Shown here: positions 1 to 13,396 of the stretch, piece by piece
Position numbering within the stretch: position 1 is the first letter of the stretch
How the letters are laid out: each line of letters opens with the position of its first letter
Assembly (NCBI GenBank): GCA_030760725.1
Contig: JASWHV010000005.1
Location: 27,847,241 to 27,911,240 of the forward strand
Length of the DNA stretch: 64,000 nt
DNA from: Neostapfia colusana
Lineage: Eukaryota; Streptophyta; Magnoliopsida; Poales; Poaceae
Direction: 5' to 3'
Notes under the pieces: generated by a model
Seen by the model: only the letters and a program-made list of their open reading frames with translations
Database searches by the model: none
What the model was told of the DNA's origin: nothing
Translations under genes and position numbers: made by a program

Positions 1-2271
1 TGAACCAAGTGACTGATCGTCGCGGGCGTATTTCGCAGTTTACTCTCGGCCGGTGCAAAACCACCCTCGGGTACGAAACCTTCAAATTCCCTACTTCTAT
101 TTGCTTAGAGCCCAACAAACTGCACTCACAGGAGCTAGACTTGATGGCACCCAGGTTTACTTCTCAAACCTAGCTTGATCATGGTTGTAGCAGGCGTATG
201 TTCCATTTTTCCAACAGCGGCCATGGCGGGGAGGTTCGGGCTCATGATGAGAGCTAGGTTAGAGCCATCTCCGGGCTGTTTCACCACTAGGACGATCTTC
301 CTTAGCATCCACTGGTGCTGTAGCGCCGTTCCACCGTGTTTTGGCGGGCTAAGATGGCCGGGCGACGTTGCCGAAAGGTTACCGAGCCGCCGCGCCGTCG
401 CCGGCTAGGTTAGAGCCACCGTCGGTCGGGGAAGATGGTCCCATCGTGTTCAGCATATGGAACTAGGCCCTAGCTGCGAGGGAGAGCGCGGGAGCTGGCC
501 AGACGGCAAAAATCAGCGTGGCTCTGGCGAGCCCGGCGGCGCGCGAGCGCGGGAGCGCGAGGAAGAAGATGAGCTGGCCGGGCCCACTCGTCAGTCGCTC
601 AGTAAATAGTGTGGGGATCTTCTGTTGCACCAAATCATCTGTGACAATGCGGAGAACAGTCCTGTGGCCCCGTGTGGTGTAGCCGAGGGGGTGACACGTG
701 TGGGCTGGACCCGCAGTCAGGGATTTGAACTTTTCCCGGTTAATTCAAATTCCATAATTTTTCCAAACTTCAGAACCTCATAACTTTTGCTAGGAAGCTC
801 CAAATTTAGTAATTCAAATTGGGTTGGATTCATCTTGAATATATCTATCCAAATATGCAACCGAATTCGTACGAAACAAATTATTTAATTCTGGAAAATT
901 CCTTAAAACTTTGCAGCAAAAGAATTTTAGAGGGAGTTTGGTTAATCCAAAAATCCTCAAATTTTGCCAGAACATTCTCTGGGATGTTAGTGAACTCATA
1001 TAAAAGTTTCATATCATTTGAAGTTGATTTTATCAGGGCAATTCAGATTTGAAGATGCTGTATTCACTTAAATACAGAAACATTTCCAGAGATTTTCCAA
1101 AACTTGGAAATTCAGTTCGGGGCAAATCTTAGCTCCAAAAATGCTAGGAAAATTCATGCAAACTCTATGAGCTATAATTGAAATTGTAGTTCACTAGGTT
1201 TCGCATGAACATGGGTGTTATCCCAGAATTAATCCTTCTTTGGTTAATTTCTTAGAAAATTATTCTGAACAAACCACTCAATGAAAAGTGCTAATCTTTG
1301 GTCCAGAGGGTTTTCTTGTGACAAGGAACTCACATGAAAATTCTCAGCTCCATTGGAGCTCTGGATCACCCCTGTTCTGTTTAACCACATGAGGTGATAA
1401 TTATAGAAGAGGGGGAACACCACTTAGCACTTAATAATGTGCTTAGGTCCAAAACCAAACCACTAGCACCAGTTCCATTTTAAATTCTTAAACAAGGTTC
1501 CAGTTTTTGAAAACTTGTTAGTAGAACTTGTAGCAGAATCTTTACAATTAAACTTATGTGCATATTCATTAACGTGTAGTCGCTGAAGGCGAGGAGACTC
1601 CGGAAGTTGCTTGACTTCCTCCTTCCGGACGAAGACCTAACCACTGACCAGCAGCAACAAGGCAAGCCCCGGTTTGAATTAAGCCGTTTATAAAGTTTTA
1701 CTTTGTTTAAATACGTAGTGTGAAGTATGTATGTGCATTAGGTGTAGAATGGATGAAAACCCGACTGCATAACTAGAATTTTTCCCCCAAGAGTGAGGGT
1801 AGTGTCTAGGGCCTCGAATAGACAGGCTATGCTTAATGATTCATGGGACTTCGGTACAAGTCGAGTAGTTGGAATCTACTCGCGAGTTAGGCTTGGGACA
1901 CATGGGATTGGTTCGAGTGTTGTGAGATCACCTTAGTAATGAAAATGAGACTTGTCAGGGGCTAGGGCGCCGCAAGAGGAAGTCTGTTGTGCGCAGCGCC
2001 ATCCGTGTCGATTGAGAACCGATCCGTGTGCGGCCCATGCTGATCAAGTTTGAACGTACCGAAGGCATATCAGATATATGGGCCCCGATAAACCGATGTA
2101 ACCTAAACATCCGGGCGTCGAAGCATAACGCACCGATTTTTATAGGTGTAGGATGAGGGAAGCAAGTTGGAAATCTGCTAACGGGTATAGAGAGATGCTC
2201 CGTGTAGGGAACCTCCTTCTAGTTTTGGTGCGACCGGTTCGACGTTTGGGCTGTTGGGTGAAAGGTTGTCC

Positions 2272-2320
2272 CTTACGACATCCAGTGAGCGTGTTGTGCA
2301 GCTCCACGGGTGGGTGTACG
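2272..2320 (+). other. Candidate structured RNA in LTR (A, left copy)
   Basis: Outer arms CTTACG and TGTACG enclose a bulged inner hairpin (GTGAGC pairing with GCTC-CAC). The right LTR of A has the unmutated arms CGTACG/CGTACG, so this copy is decayed. The same arrangement is in the G and E LTRs. The fold is my inference. Confidence 0.45.
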
Positions 2321-2651
2321 TGACGTGCTCTTTGGGTGTCCCTGCAGCTGTATATCGAGTCGATTCGCCGTCCCTCGTGGTGAAGAGTACCACTTAGTCA
2401 ATGAGTCGTGATGTAGGCTAATGTATGAAATGTGATGATTCAATATTGCTGGTATGATATAATTGTATTGCTACATGTCCGCCACCAAATATTGCTTACT
2501 AAATTTCAGATTTCCGAACTGTTAACTTGTTGCTAAAAGATGAATTAAGGATGAACTTGTAGGCGTGTCCATTTGCTGCAATGTTACTATCCTATGTTCA
2601 TTGTACACCTCATGTAGAGTTTCATGCCTAGGTGAGTCGGTTAAGTCTTGT

Positions 2652-2667
2652 TGAGCCCTCGTGCTCA
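2652..2667 (+). other. TGAG...CTCA hairpin near LTR 3' end (A, left copy)
   Basis: TGAGC and GCTCA can pair across a short loop, preceded by a TTGT(T) lead-in. The position, about 380 bases before the LTR end, and the flanking TTG(C/T)TGAG match hairpins in the E and G LTRs and, in sense orientation, in the D, F and C LTRs. Confidence 0.5.
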
Positions 2668-3052
2668 TGGTTGCTGCTTATGTGTTTTTCAGGTGAGGAG
2701 CCACCCACGGACTCGGGTTACGAGTCCACCGGCAAGGGTTACCCTCCGTCAGGGACTATGGCTGAGTGGGAGCCGTACCCGTCGCTCTGAGCTGAGGATT
2801 GCAGCTAGTGTGGGTTGCCCTAGGGCTGGGCAACCGACTTTTGCTAGATAGGCGTGCGTGAGTTGTATAAAAGAAAATTCCGCTGTGTAATAAAGACACT
2901 AGTTTGTAACTGACTATTGTACTAGTTTGTACAGTTCCAGTTGGTTTTCCCATGTAATATAGTGTGTTTTCATGATGTGTGCTGTCGGGTGTCGGATCGA
3001 GCGGCACCACCCTCTGCGATCCTGGATGAGCGGATTCCGGTCTGCCACAGCC

Positions 3053-3064
3053 TAGTATCAGAGC
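3053..3064 (+). other. Primer binding site, element A
   Basis: TAGTATCAGAGC follows the LTR end by three bases. It differs by one base from TGGTATCAGAGC, the initiator tRNA-Met primer site kept in elements D, E and F. The change (G to A at the second position) fits decay of an old copy. Confidence 0.88.
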
Positions 3065-3320
3065 CGCATTGGGGATAGCACAGTACTTAAGGGCTGTATT
3101 ACGGGAAAAACTTAGTTTTACGGTGAGGATTCGGTAGTTGCCCAAGTAAGGACTATATTAGCATAATTACTTAAAGTGGCAAGCCTAACATATGTGTTAT
3201 AATTCTGAATTTTAATTATGTAACGACGCACCTATGCTCTGGTAAGAATGGTAAGGAACGCCACCGAAAGCGGTTCAATTTCGGTTAGCTCCCCTGACGA
3301 GGAACGTAGTTCAGGGCTAG

Positions 3321-3342
3321 GTCTCACAGTTTGGTGTGAGAC
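3321..3342 (+). other. Perfect leader hairpin (A)
   Basis: An 8-bp stem, GTCTCACA pairing with TGTGAGAC, with a six-base loop GTTTGG. Element E has the identical stem with one loop change at the matching leader position. Packaging or dimerisation is a possible role, by analogy with retroviral leaders. Confidence 0.6.
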
Positions 3343-3510
3343 ATCAATATGAAACTCTTGGACTCTTCATGTTCCTGAGTTCATATGAAATGCTGATCCC
3401 TAGCGTGCATTAGGCAAGTGAGTGGAGACCCCATCACGTGGTCAGTAACGCGAGAGTGTGTTCATCTGGGAGTAGCCCAGGGGGACATACGCAGCGCTTG
3501 CCATCGGTGT

Positions 3511-3522
3511 GCCCTGCAGGGC
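3511..3522 (+). other. 12-bp palindrome GCCCTGCAGGGC in leader (A)
   Basis: A perfect self-complementary 12-mer, kept in the leader of element E at 55983-55994. Retroviral dimer-initiation sites are also GC-rich palindromes in the leader, so a genome-dimerisation role is a reasonable guess, no more. Confidence 0.5.
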
Positions 3523-5029
3523 AGTAGGTGATATCTGTTGGGTTGATAACATTCCCAACCGTGACGACCCATTCAATATCTACTCGGGTTCCCCGTCGTG
3601 TGGTGTTGAAACACGATCACATAACTTGAGACGTGACTTAACTCAAGGACGGCCGTATGACAATGATACGGGCGTTTGTATTTACTTTCAGATATGGACC
3701 TGCCTGAAATGGAAACAACCATTGAGTGCATCACTATTGTGTGGTCTTCGGAAGGTACTAACCACCTATGTATTCGTGTAGTAAACGTGTGCGAGAGACC
3801 GTTTAGTGCCACACTTGAGACGTATATGCCGGTATAATCCGGTTGGGATTTGCTTTTATGAGGAACGTAGTACCGACATATCATAGGCATGTGCATGAAA
3901 GGTAATAATAAAAAGGAACTAAAAATCACTAAGTTGCAACATTTAGGACCCTGGTTGGGTAGAAAAATTTGATAGTTGATTAGTATAGTTCCAAAAGATT
4001 GAAAAACAGAGTGCTCTGTTTTGGGCAGCAAGTTTGCTGAATTTGACAGGGCATAACTCACAGATTATTTAGCAAAGGGAGGTGTGGGAGATAGTTATGG
4101 AAATCTGTTTAAGCACTCTACAACTTTGTTGTAGACTTCCAGGGCTGAATCACACCTTAAGATGGCCTAAATCCCAGAGGATTGTAAACTGTCCAGAACA
4201 AGGACAGATTTGAAATACTCTCTGGACTGTTCTGTTTTTCAAGCATAACTTCCTGTAGAAAAATCTAAAAGTATTATATGACACATATTTGGAAAGGTTA
4301 GGAAAAGTGTTGCATCTTTGTAATTCAAAGTTTCTGTATGTGCAGCACAGAATTCAGTGGAATTATGAGTTGAAAACAGCAACTTCTAAAGGAGGTGCTG
4401 TTGAAATTCTTCCAGAAATTCTGTTAACTTTGAATTACCATAACTTTTAAACCGGAGCTGATCTGAGGGCAAATAAATACTTGTTGGAAGTATACTGCAG
4501 TTAACTTTAACTTTGGTAATCAACTTGAGTCTTGAAAATGCCCAGAACCAGATCAGAATCTTGGATATGTAGAAACTGGTCATTCTGACAGAGGAATGAC
4601 AGTTGAACTCATTTGAGAGGTTGTTGTACCCTAGGGGGTTTAAGTACTTCCAATGGGGTAGAACATACTCATGAGTGGTTATCTTCAACTAGTGAAAAAT
4701 TGAGTATATGCTTTACTCAAGTTCTTTTGCTAGAGACCATGTTTGCGTCGTATTGAAGATAAAAGGGTGGTATACGTGATGACCAAGCGATAGTAACGTC
4801 TCGTAGTGACCAAACCTAGCTGTGATGAACTTCCAAAGAGGAAGTCCGTTAGTTTGGATTTAAACTAGCTTGTATTTGGTCTGGTAATGGTGTAGCTTGT
4901 GCAAAGTTATTACATTATCTGTATACGAGATGTATCACATGAATTTATTGTCATTATGTTTTTACACCTATTTCATTTGACTGCATGGAATATGTTGCGG
5001 GACTCATGGTTATTGTCGTAAGGTTGCAG

Positions 5030-8000
5030 ATGGTTCGCACTAGGAACACGCACGAGGTTGGTGGCTCTAGCCAGAAGGGAGGCGATGACTCCCAGCCACC
5101 TGCCTACGATAGCACCCCGCAGCAGCAACCACCACCGCCGCCTCCGCTTACTCTAGCGGATGTGATAGCGGCACTGGTGGGTGGTCGTGTGGAGCAGACC
5201 GACCTGCTCCGCACGATCGTGCAGAATACGTCCCAGGCGAGGGGGCATCAAGAGAGGGGGCCCCATGAGCCCCGTGAGGTGACGTACTCGGACTTCATGA
5301 GTACGCACCCTCCAGTGTTCACTGAAGCAGAAGAACCACTGGAGGCCGATAACTGGCTGCGGACAATCGAGTCCAAGTTCGGGCTGCTCCAATGTACGGA
5401 GCGGCAGAAAACTCTGTTCGTGGCGCAGCAACTTCATGGTGCCGCTGGTGCGTGGTGGGCGAACTATGTCGCCTCATGTCCGGCTGGCCATGCTGTGGAG
5501 TGGGAAGAGTTCCAGGAGGCGTTCCGCGCCTATCATATACCTCCCGGGATAATGAAGAGGAAGTTCCAGGAACTTTTTTTGGAACTGAAGCAGGGCGGGA
5601 GGAGTGCCCATGACTACTCCCGTGCCTTCAACCATCTGGCGCAATATGCGTCAGACTACGTCTCCACCGAGGAGAAGAAGCGGGAGCATTTCTATCGGGG
5701 GTTACACCCCGAGATGAAGACACATCTCGTTCAGTGGAATCGCGGCACCTTCAACGACCTCGTCAATGCCGCGATTATGCAAGAGGACGCTCAGCGTTAG
5801 TTGGCAGCTGAGCAGCGGAAGCGCAGCGCTCCACCCAGCAGTGGGGGTGGCGCTCCCCAGAAGTACCGCATGGTGTATCGGACACCATCCGGACAGCAGT
5901 GGCATCCACCGGCGCGACCACAGCGGTTCGGGGGACGTCCTTTTCAGTCACCCCCATTTCGGCCACCGATGCCACCGCCGAGACCGCAACAGCAGTAGCA
6001 GGCAGAACCCCGGGCGTTTCCACCGCTACAACGCGCCCCGGGTTTCCGTCCGCCGATCAGCGGATTACCGCCCCGCTTCACTTGCTTCACGTGTGGCCAG
6101 GCGGGCCATTTCGCGAAGGGCTGTCCCCAGGGGCAGCAGAGCAGCGGGCAAGCCCAGTTCCAGTGCAGTGCTCGAGGCCGACCTCTGGTCAATAAGGTTG
6201 GTCAGCGGACTGGGGGCGTTCGCCACCTCGACAATGAGGACGCCCCAGAAGGAGACAACGTGCTGGCGGGTACGTTTACTCTCAACAACCAAGCCATCAT
6301 CATATTATTTGATTCTGGTGCAACCCACAATTTCATAAGTGCATCATATGTGGTTAAGCATCAGCTGGAAGCCTTTCCAACCGAGTGTTCTTATATGATC
6401 TGCTCACCGGGAGGAAAGATTTCAGCAACTATGATGATTCCGAAAGCACCCGTGTACTTAGGTGGGAAGGTATACCCCACCACGATGATTATTCTTGAGG
6501 GGCAGAAGATTGATGCAATCTTAGGAATGTCATGGCTAAGCTACCATGGCGCTGTCCTGGAAACTTTATCACGGACGGTTCACCTCCACTCCCCACTACA
6601 CCGTCCACAGTCCCTCATATTAGATAATCCAGTCCGGGAGGTTTCAGCAATCAATAATACTGAAGCTCTCAAGTTAGAGGACATCCCCGTAGTCCGGGAG
6701 TACCCCGACGTGTTCCCGGATGATCTTCCGGGCATGCCACCTGAGCGGGATGTCGAATTAAAGATTGAACTTGCACCCGGGACTACGCCCATATCATTGA
6801 GACCCTACAAAATGGCTCCGAACGAGCTGGCTGAACTGAAGGAACAGCTCAATGATCTGTTGAGCAAGGGTTTCATTAGGCTGAGTTCCTCGCCTTGGGG
6901 ATGCTCGGCGCTGTTCGTGAAGAAGAAGGATGAAACCTTGAGGCTGTGTGTGGACTACCGGCCGCTCAACACTGTCACCATCAAGAATAAGTACCCACTG
7001 CCCTGCATCCACATATTATTTGATCAACTTGTGGGTGCAAGTGTGTTCTCCAAGATGGACCTTCGCTCTGGATATCATCAGATAAAGATCTGGGCGGAGG
7101 ATATCTCGAAGACGGCTTTCTCGACGAGATATGGATTATATGAATATATCGTCATGTCTTTTGGTCTCACGAATGCTCCAAACCATTTCATGTATCTCAT
7201 GAATTCGGTGTTCATGCCGGAGCTGGACAAGTTTGTGGTGGTGTTCATCAATGATATCTTGGTTTACTCCAAGACAGAAGCCAAATATGCCAAACACTTG
7301 AGGATCGTTATTCAACGATTGTGAGACCACAAGCTCTACGCCAAGTTCAGCAAATGCGAGTTTTGGATCAGCCAAGTGCCATTCTTGGGACATATCATCT
7401 CCGCAGAAGGCATTGCAGTTGACCCAAGCAAAATAGAGCAAGTGCTGAAATGGAAAGCTCCCACTTCAGTTCATGAGGTCAGAAGCTTCCTCGGGTTAGC
7501 GGGATACTATCGGAGATTCATTCCAAGCTCGCTAAGCCGATGACAGAATTGCTGAAGAAGGGAACGAAATATGTTTGGAACACGGCGTGTGAAGGAGCGT
7601 TCCAAGCATTGGTGAAGCATCTCACAACAGCCCCGGTCTTAGCTCAACCGGATACAACCAAGCCCTTCGACGTGTATTGTGATGAGTCCGGTATTGGGCT
7701 CGGCTGCCTATTGATGCAGGAAGGACGTGTGGTTGCATATGGCTAACGCCAACTTCGGAACCATGAGCAGCATTATCCGACTCATGATCTTGAGCTTGCT
7801 GCAGTGGTGTTGGCGCTAAAAATGTGGAGGCACTATCTCCTGGGAATTTGGTGCATCTCTACACCGACCACAAGAGCTTGAAATACATTTTCACCCAGAA
7901 GGAGCTGAACATGAGGCAAAGGAGGTGGTTAGAACTAATCAGAGATTATGAGATTGAGATTCACTACCACCCCGGCATGGCGAATGTGGTCGCCGATGTG

Positions 8001-9553
8001 CTGAGTCAGAAATCACATGTCCATAACCTCACCATTACACCAGTGGAGGAGGAAAAGCCAAGTTTATACGTGGTTCCTTATGGATCTCTCTACAACCTGG
8101 CCCTCATCCCTACTATTAGGGAGGACATCATTGCAGCTCAGAAGATTGATAAGGACATGGCACATCTCCGGAGACGGATAGAAAATGGGGAGATCAAGTG
8201 TTTCCAAAAAGATGATGAGGGGACGCTATGGTTCAATGACCACATAGTCGTACCCCGAGATATGGAGCTGAGGAGAAAGATCCTCGATGAAGCTCACTTG
8301 TCTAAATACTCCATTCATCCGGGCAGCAACAAAATGTACCAAGATTTGAAAAAGAAATTTTAGTAGACGTGGATGAAGCGGGAGGTAGCGCAGTACGTAT
8401 CCGAGTGTGATATGTGTAGACGAGTGAAGGCTGATCATATGAGAAAATCAGGGCTGTTGCAACTCCTGAAGATCCCGGCATGGAAATGGGAAGATGTGAG
8501 CATGGATTTTATTGTGGTATTACCCCTAACATCCAACAAGCATGATTCCGCTTGGGTGATCGTTGACCGACTAACCAAGTCGGCTCACTTTATTCCCGTG
8601 CATACACATTTCCATGCCAACAGATATGCGGAGTTATATATTGCCAGGATCCTATGCTTGCATGGCGTACCCAAGACCATAGTCTCAGACCGAGGTGCAT
8701 TGCTTGTATCTCGCTTTTGGGAGCAGTTGCACACTGCTTTGGGTACTAAACTAATTAGAAGCTCCGCCTACCACCCTCAGACAGATGGCCAAACAGAGAG
8801 GGTGAATCAAGTTCTGGAAGACATGTTGAGAGCATGTGCCATCCACCATGGTAGGAACTGGGATGATCACCTACCGTTGGCGGAATTCTCGTACAACAAC
8901 GGCTATCAGGCGAGTATCAAGATGGCACCCTACGAAGCTCTCTACGGTCACAAATGCCGCACCCCATTAAACTGGTGCGAATCAGGTGAAAGGGTCACAT
9001 TCGGGGTTGATGTTGTGAACGACGCCGAAGAGCGCGTTCGGACGATTGAAGCTAATTTGAAGGCCGCTCAATCCCGGCAAAAGAGCTACGCTGATAAGAG
9101 TCGTAGACCGCTGCACTTTCACGTCGGGGAATACGTGTACCTCCGCGTGTCTCCGATGAAGAGCGTGCACCGGTTCGGTGTGAAGGGGAAACTCGCTCCC
9201 CGTTTCATTGGACCCTATGCTATCACCGAGAAGTGTGGACCAGTGGCGTATAGACTGGAGCTACCGGCATCTCTTGCGGGTGTTCATGACATTTTCCATG
9301 TTTCACAACTGCGAAAATGTCTAAAGCATACAGCTGCTGTCCCTACCGAAGACATCGGCGAGTTGCAACCAGATTTGACATATGATGAATATCGGTGGCG
9401 ATTGTTGATGAGAAAGCTCGAACCACGCGTAGCCGAACGTTGTGGTTCTACAAAATACTCTGGAGCAACCACACCGCCGAAGAAGCGACGTGGGAGAGCG
9501 AGGAATTCCTTCGCTCAAATTACCCGGAGTTCATGGTGTCTCAGCATGGGTAA
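5030..9553 (+). pseudogene. Element A gag-pol polyprotein, broken
   Basis: One ancestral frame, read from MVRTRN at 5030. Order: gag; a CCHC zinc knuckle (CFTCGQAGHFAKGC, 6083-6124); protease with the active-site DSGATH (Asp codon 6311-6313); reverse transcriptase; RNase H; integrase with the zinc-binding region, the SDRG and HPQTDGQTERVNQ motifs; and a chromodomain-like tail (WSNHTAEEATWESEEFL) ending near 9553. Breaks: TAG at 5798 and 5996, TGA at 7322, a deletion of about 10 bases near 7531, TAA at 7744, a one-base gain near 7842, two consecutive TAG codons at 8361-8366 where related copies have Trp-Trp, and a one-base loss near 9392. The RT catalytic FIDD motif reads F-I-N-D (Asn codon 7250-7252), so the enzyme would be inactive even without the stops. 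Closest relative in the window is element E. Confidence 0.93.
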
Positions 9554-9600
9554 GTCCCTATTACTCGCTGTCTCTTCTTTTGTAATCTTGGGACGAGATT

Positions 9601-9617
9601 CTTTTAAGGGGGAGGGA
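9601..9617 (+). other. Polypurine tract, element A
   Basis: CTTTTAAGGGGGAGGGA directly precedes the 3' LTR. It would prime plus-strand DNA synthesis. Element E has almost the same tract, with the same upstream GGGACGAGATTCTTTTAAGG context. Confidence 0.88.
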
Positions 9618-12600
9618 TGTAAAAGCCCAAGAAAAGGGACTTGCAAAAACTTTTCATCACTTCACAACACCACAGTTTTGTTGTGAATATCTTCTGAAGA
9701 ATTGTGAAGAGCATGTAACCTCCATGAAAAGGGGATTGGTTCAAACTTTCTACACATATGATAACACATGAGAGGTTGCTCTAAAACCAACTTAGAGTCA
9801 TTTGCATGTTTGGACCCTAGTTGGATTAAGACCACCGAGTTGAAGTACTCAAGTGCAATGGGAGGGTTTGAAAATCAGAATTTGAACTAAATGTCCAACT
9901 CAAAATTCAAATGAGGGGAGGACATAATGGTGATTCAAAACTGTTGTATTCAAACTCTTGGTTGCAGCAGCTAGCACAAGAATCAAATTGCATATTTGGA
10001 TTTCTTAGGTCCAAATTAGTGGGTAGGCAAAGTTTCAGTAATTTTTGAAAAGGTTTGCTACCCATTTTTCCAAAAAGGATTCAAATGTGCAAAGAATTCA
10101 AATATACATTTGAATTTGGAGGAGATTTGTCCAACTATCCAAATGCAGCTCAGTTTCCAACTTTCAAACATTTGGGTTGAATATTTGTCAAACTTTGGAT
10201 ATCTTTTGAGGGATAGGGGGGTACTAACTAGTGGGTCCCACATGTCATAGGGCTCAGTTGGCTTACCCCCTAAGTATTGTGCTCTTGTTTTCAATCCACT
10301 GAGAGAGGCTCACCGGGTGACACCGCGGGGAGAACCGGAAGACTCCTCCTGCTGAGTCCTTCGCACTGGCAAGCTCCTCGTGGAGGGCCTTTACTCTCAG
10401 CCGTGCCTCATCTCACCACAGCACCGAGAGAAACTCCGTTTCCCTCGCTCTCACACGCCATAGAACAGAGGCGCTGCCGCCATCGTCGATCGCTCGGGGG
10501 CGGTTTCATCTCGCGTGCAAGCCTCAGCAACTCACCTAAACAGCACCACGGGACTGCTCACGACCCCCTCGCACCATTCCTAGTTGAGCTAAGCCACAGC
10601 AACCCGAGAGACTTGCGTTTTTCGCGGCGGCCGACAAGAACCGAGTGGAGGTGCTCTTGTGGACAGCTCTGCAGAGGGCTTGTCACGGCCGAGCAAGAGT
10701 GGCTTTGGACGCGCCAAGACTCCACGCTGCTCGACCCCAAAGCTTGAACCAAGTGACTGATTGTCGCTGGCATATTTCGCAGTTTACTCTCGGCCGGTGC
10801 AAAACCACCCTCGGGTATGAAATCTTCAAATTCCCAACTTGTATTTGCTTAGAGCCCATCAAACTGCACTCACAGGAGCTAGACTTGACGGCGCCGAGGT
10901 TTACTTCTCAACCCTAGCTTGATCATGGTTGTAGCCAGCGTATGTTCCATTTTTCCAACAGCGGCCATGGCAGGGAGGTTCGGGCTCACGATGAGAGCTA
11001 GGTTAGAGCCATCTCCGGGCTGTTTCACCACTAGGACGATCTTCCTTAGCATCCACTGGTTCTGTAGCCCCGTTCCACCGGTGTTTTGGCGGGCTAAGTT
11101 GGCCGGGCAACGTTGCCGAAAGGTTACCGAGCCGCCGCGCCGTCGCCGGCTAGGTTAGAGCCACCGCCGGTCGGGGAAGGTGGTCCCATCGTGTTCAGCG
11201 TATGGAACTAGGCCCTAACGGCGAGGGAGAGCGCGGGAGCTGGCCGGAAGGCAAAAATCAGCGCGGCTCCGGCGAGCCTGGCGGCGCGCGGGCGCGGGAG
11301 CGGGAGCGCGAGGAAGAAGACGAGCTGGCCGGGCCCGCTCGTCAGTCGCTCAGTAAATAGTGTGGGGATCTTCTGTTGCACCGGATCATCTGTGACAATG
11401 TGGAGAACAGTCCTGTGGCCCCGTGTGGTGTAGCCGAGGGGGTGACACGTGTGGGCCGGACCCGCTGTCAGGGATTTGAACTTTTCCCGGTTAATTCAAA
11501 TTCCAGAATTTCTCCAAACTTTAGAACCTCATAACTTTTGCTAGGAAGCTCCAACTTTAGTGATCCAAATTGGATTGGATTCGTATTGAATAGCTCTATC
11601 CAAATATGCAACCCAATTTGTATGAAACCCATTATTTAATTCTGGAAAATTCTTAAAACCTTTCAGCAAAAGAATTTTAGAGGGACTTTGGTTAATCCAA
11701 AAATCCTCAAATTTTGCCAGAACATTCTCTGGGATGTTAATGAACTCCTGTAAAAGTTTCAGATCATTTGAAGTAGATTTGATCAGGGCAATTCAGATTT
11801 GAAGATGCTGTATTCACGTAAATACAGAAACATTTCCAGAGAATTTCCAAAACATGGAAATTCAGTTCTGGGCAAATCTTAGCTCCAAAAATGCTAGGAA
11901 AATTCATGCAGACTCTATGAGCTATAATTGAAATTGTACTTCACTAAGTTTTGCATGAACATGGGTGTTATCCCAGAATTAATCCTTCTTTGCTTAATTG
12001 CTTAGAAAATTATTCTGTACAAACCACTCAATGAAAAGTGCAAATCTTTGGTCCAGAAGGTTTTCTTGTGACAAGGAACTCACATGAAAATTCTCAGCTC
12101 CATTGGAGCTCTGGATCAGCCCTGTTCTGTTTAACCACTTGAGGTGATCAATATAGATGAGGGGGAAACCACTTAGCACTTAATCATGTGCTTAGGTCCA
12201 AACCCAGACCACTAGCACCAGTTTCATTTTAAATTCTTAAACAAGGTTCCAGTTTTTGAAAACTTGCTAGTAGAACTTGTACCAGAATCTTTACAATTAA
12301 ACTTATGTGCATATTCATTAACGTGTAGTCGCTGAAGGCGAGGAGACTCCAGAAGTTCTTGACTTCCTCCTTCCGGACGAAGACCTAACCGCTGACCAGC
12401 AGCAACAAGGCAAGCCCCGGTTTGCATTAAGCCGTTTATAAAGTTTTACTTTGTTTACATACGTAGTGTGAAGTATGTATGTGCATTAGGTGTAGGATGG
12501 ATGAAAACCCAACTGCATAACCAGAATTTTTCCCCCAAGAGTGAGGGTACTGTCTAGCGCCTCGAATAGACAGGCTATTCTTAATGATTCATAGAACTTT

Positions 12601-13017
12601 GGTACAAGTCGAGTAGTTGGAATCTACTCACGAGTTAGGCTTGGGACAGACGGGATTGGTTCGAGTGATGTGAGATCACCTTAGTAATGAAAATGAGACT
12701 TGGCAGGGGCTAGGGCGCAGCAATAGGAAGTCTTGTGTGCGCAGCCCCGTCCGTGTCGTTTGAGGACCGATCTGTGTGTGGCCCACGCTGATCAAGTTTG
12801 AACGTACCGAAGGCATATCGGATATATGGGCCCTGATAAACCGATGTAACCTAAACCTCCGGGCGTTGAGGCATAACGCACCGATTTATAGGTGTAGGCT
12901 GAGGGCAGCAAGGTGGAAATCTGCTAACGGGCATAGAGAGATGCTCTGTGTAGGGAACCTCCTCCTCGTTTCGGTGCGACCGGTTCGACGTTTGGGCTGT
13001 TGGGTGAAAGGTTGTCC

Positions 13018-13066
13018 CGTACGACATCGAGTGAGCATGCTGTGCAGCTCCACCGGTGGGCGTACG
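13018..13066 (+). other. Candidate structured RNA in LTR (A, right copy)
   Basis: Outer arms CGTACG (13018-13023 and 13061-13066) close over an inner hairpin at 13031-13053, GTGAGC pairing with GCTC-CAC with one bulged C. The block also has an upstream GACCGGTTCGAC and downstream CCTGCAGGTGTA context that recurs in the G LTR. Confidence 0.5.
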
Positions 13067-13396
13067 TGACGTGCTCTTTGGGTGTCCCTGCAGGTGTATC
13101 TCAAGTCGATTCGCCATCCCTCGCGGTGAGGAGTACCACTTGGTCACTGAGTCGTGTCGTAGGCTAATGTATGAAATGTGATGATTCAATATTGCTGTTA
13201 TGATATAATTGTATTGCTACATGTGTGCCACAAAATATTGCTTACTAAATTTCAGATTCCCAAACTGTTAACTTGTTGCTAAAAGATGAATTAAGGATGA
13301 ACTTGTAGGTGTGTCCATTTGCTGCAATTTACTATCCTATGTTCATTGTACACCTCATGTATAGTTTCATGCCTAGGTGAGTCGGTTAAGTCTTGT

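Larger units (their letters stand above)
1..3049 (+). repeat. Element A 5' LTR, truncated by window start
   Basis: This matches the last 3.05 kb of the LTR at 9618-13794, with scattered substitutions and few length changes. It ends in CCACA at 3049, just before the primer site. It contains the two structures shared with the E and G LTRs: the CGTACG-closed structure (2272-2320, one outer arm eroded to CTTACG) and the TGAG...CTCA hairpin (2652-2667). The short reading frames in it are not conserved as proteins, and I see no gene in it. Confidence 0.93.
3065..5029 (+). other. Untranslated leader of element A, no gene seen
   Basis: Almost 2 kb lie between the primer site and gag. Unlike the D/F family I find no convincing extra frame here. 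The first 800 bases are clearly related to the leader of element E (55536-56370), mostly as RNA-like blocks: a perfect hairpin at 3321-3342 and a 12-bp palindrome at 3511-3522. The remainder is AT-rich and shows only weak similarity to E. Confidence 0.7.

Noticed and set aside
175..408. A short frame in the A LTR beginning like a signal peptide, with relatives near 10919 and 62945
   Set aside because: Partly similar in A and E, but the ends differ and it lies inside LTRs. Nucleotide similarity of the LTRs explains it. Not enough for a gene call.
3573..4061. A 162-residue antisense frame in the A leader
   Set aside because: The E leader has only a shorter, differently ending version, and it overlaps conserved RNA-like blocks. 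No recognisable domain.
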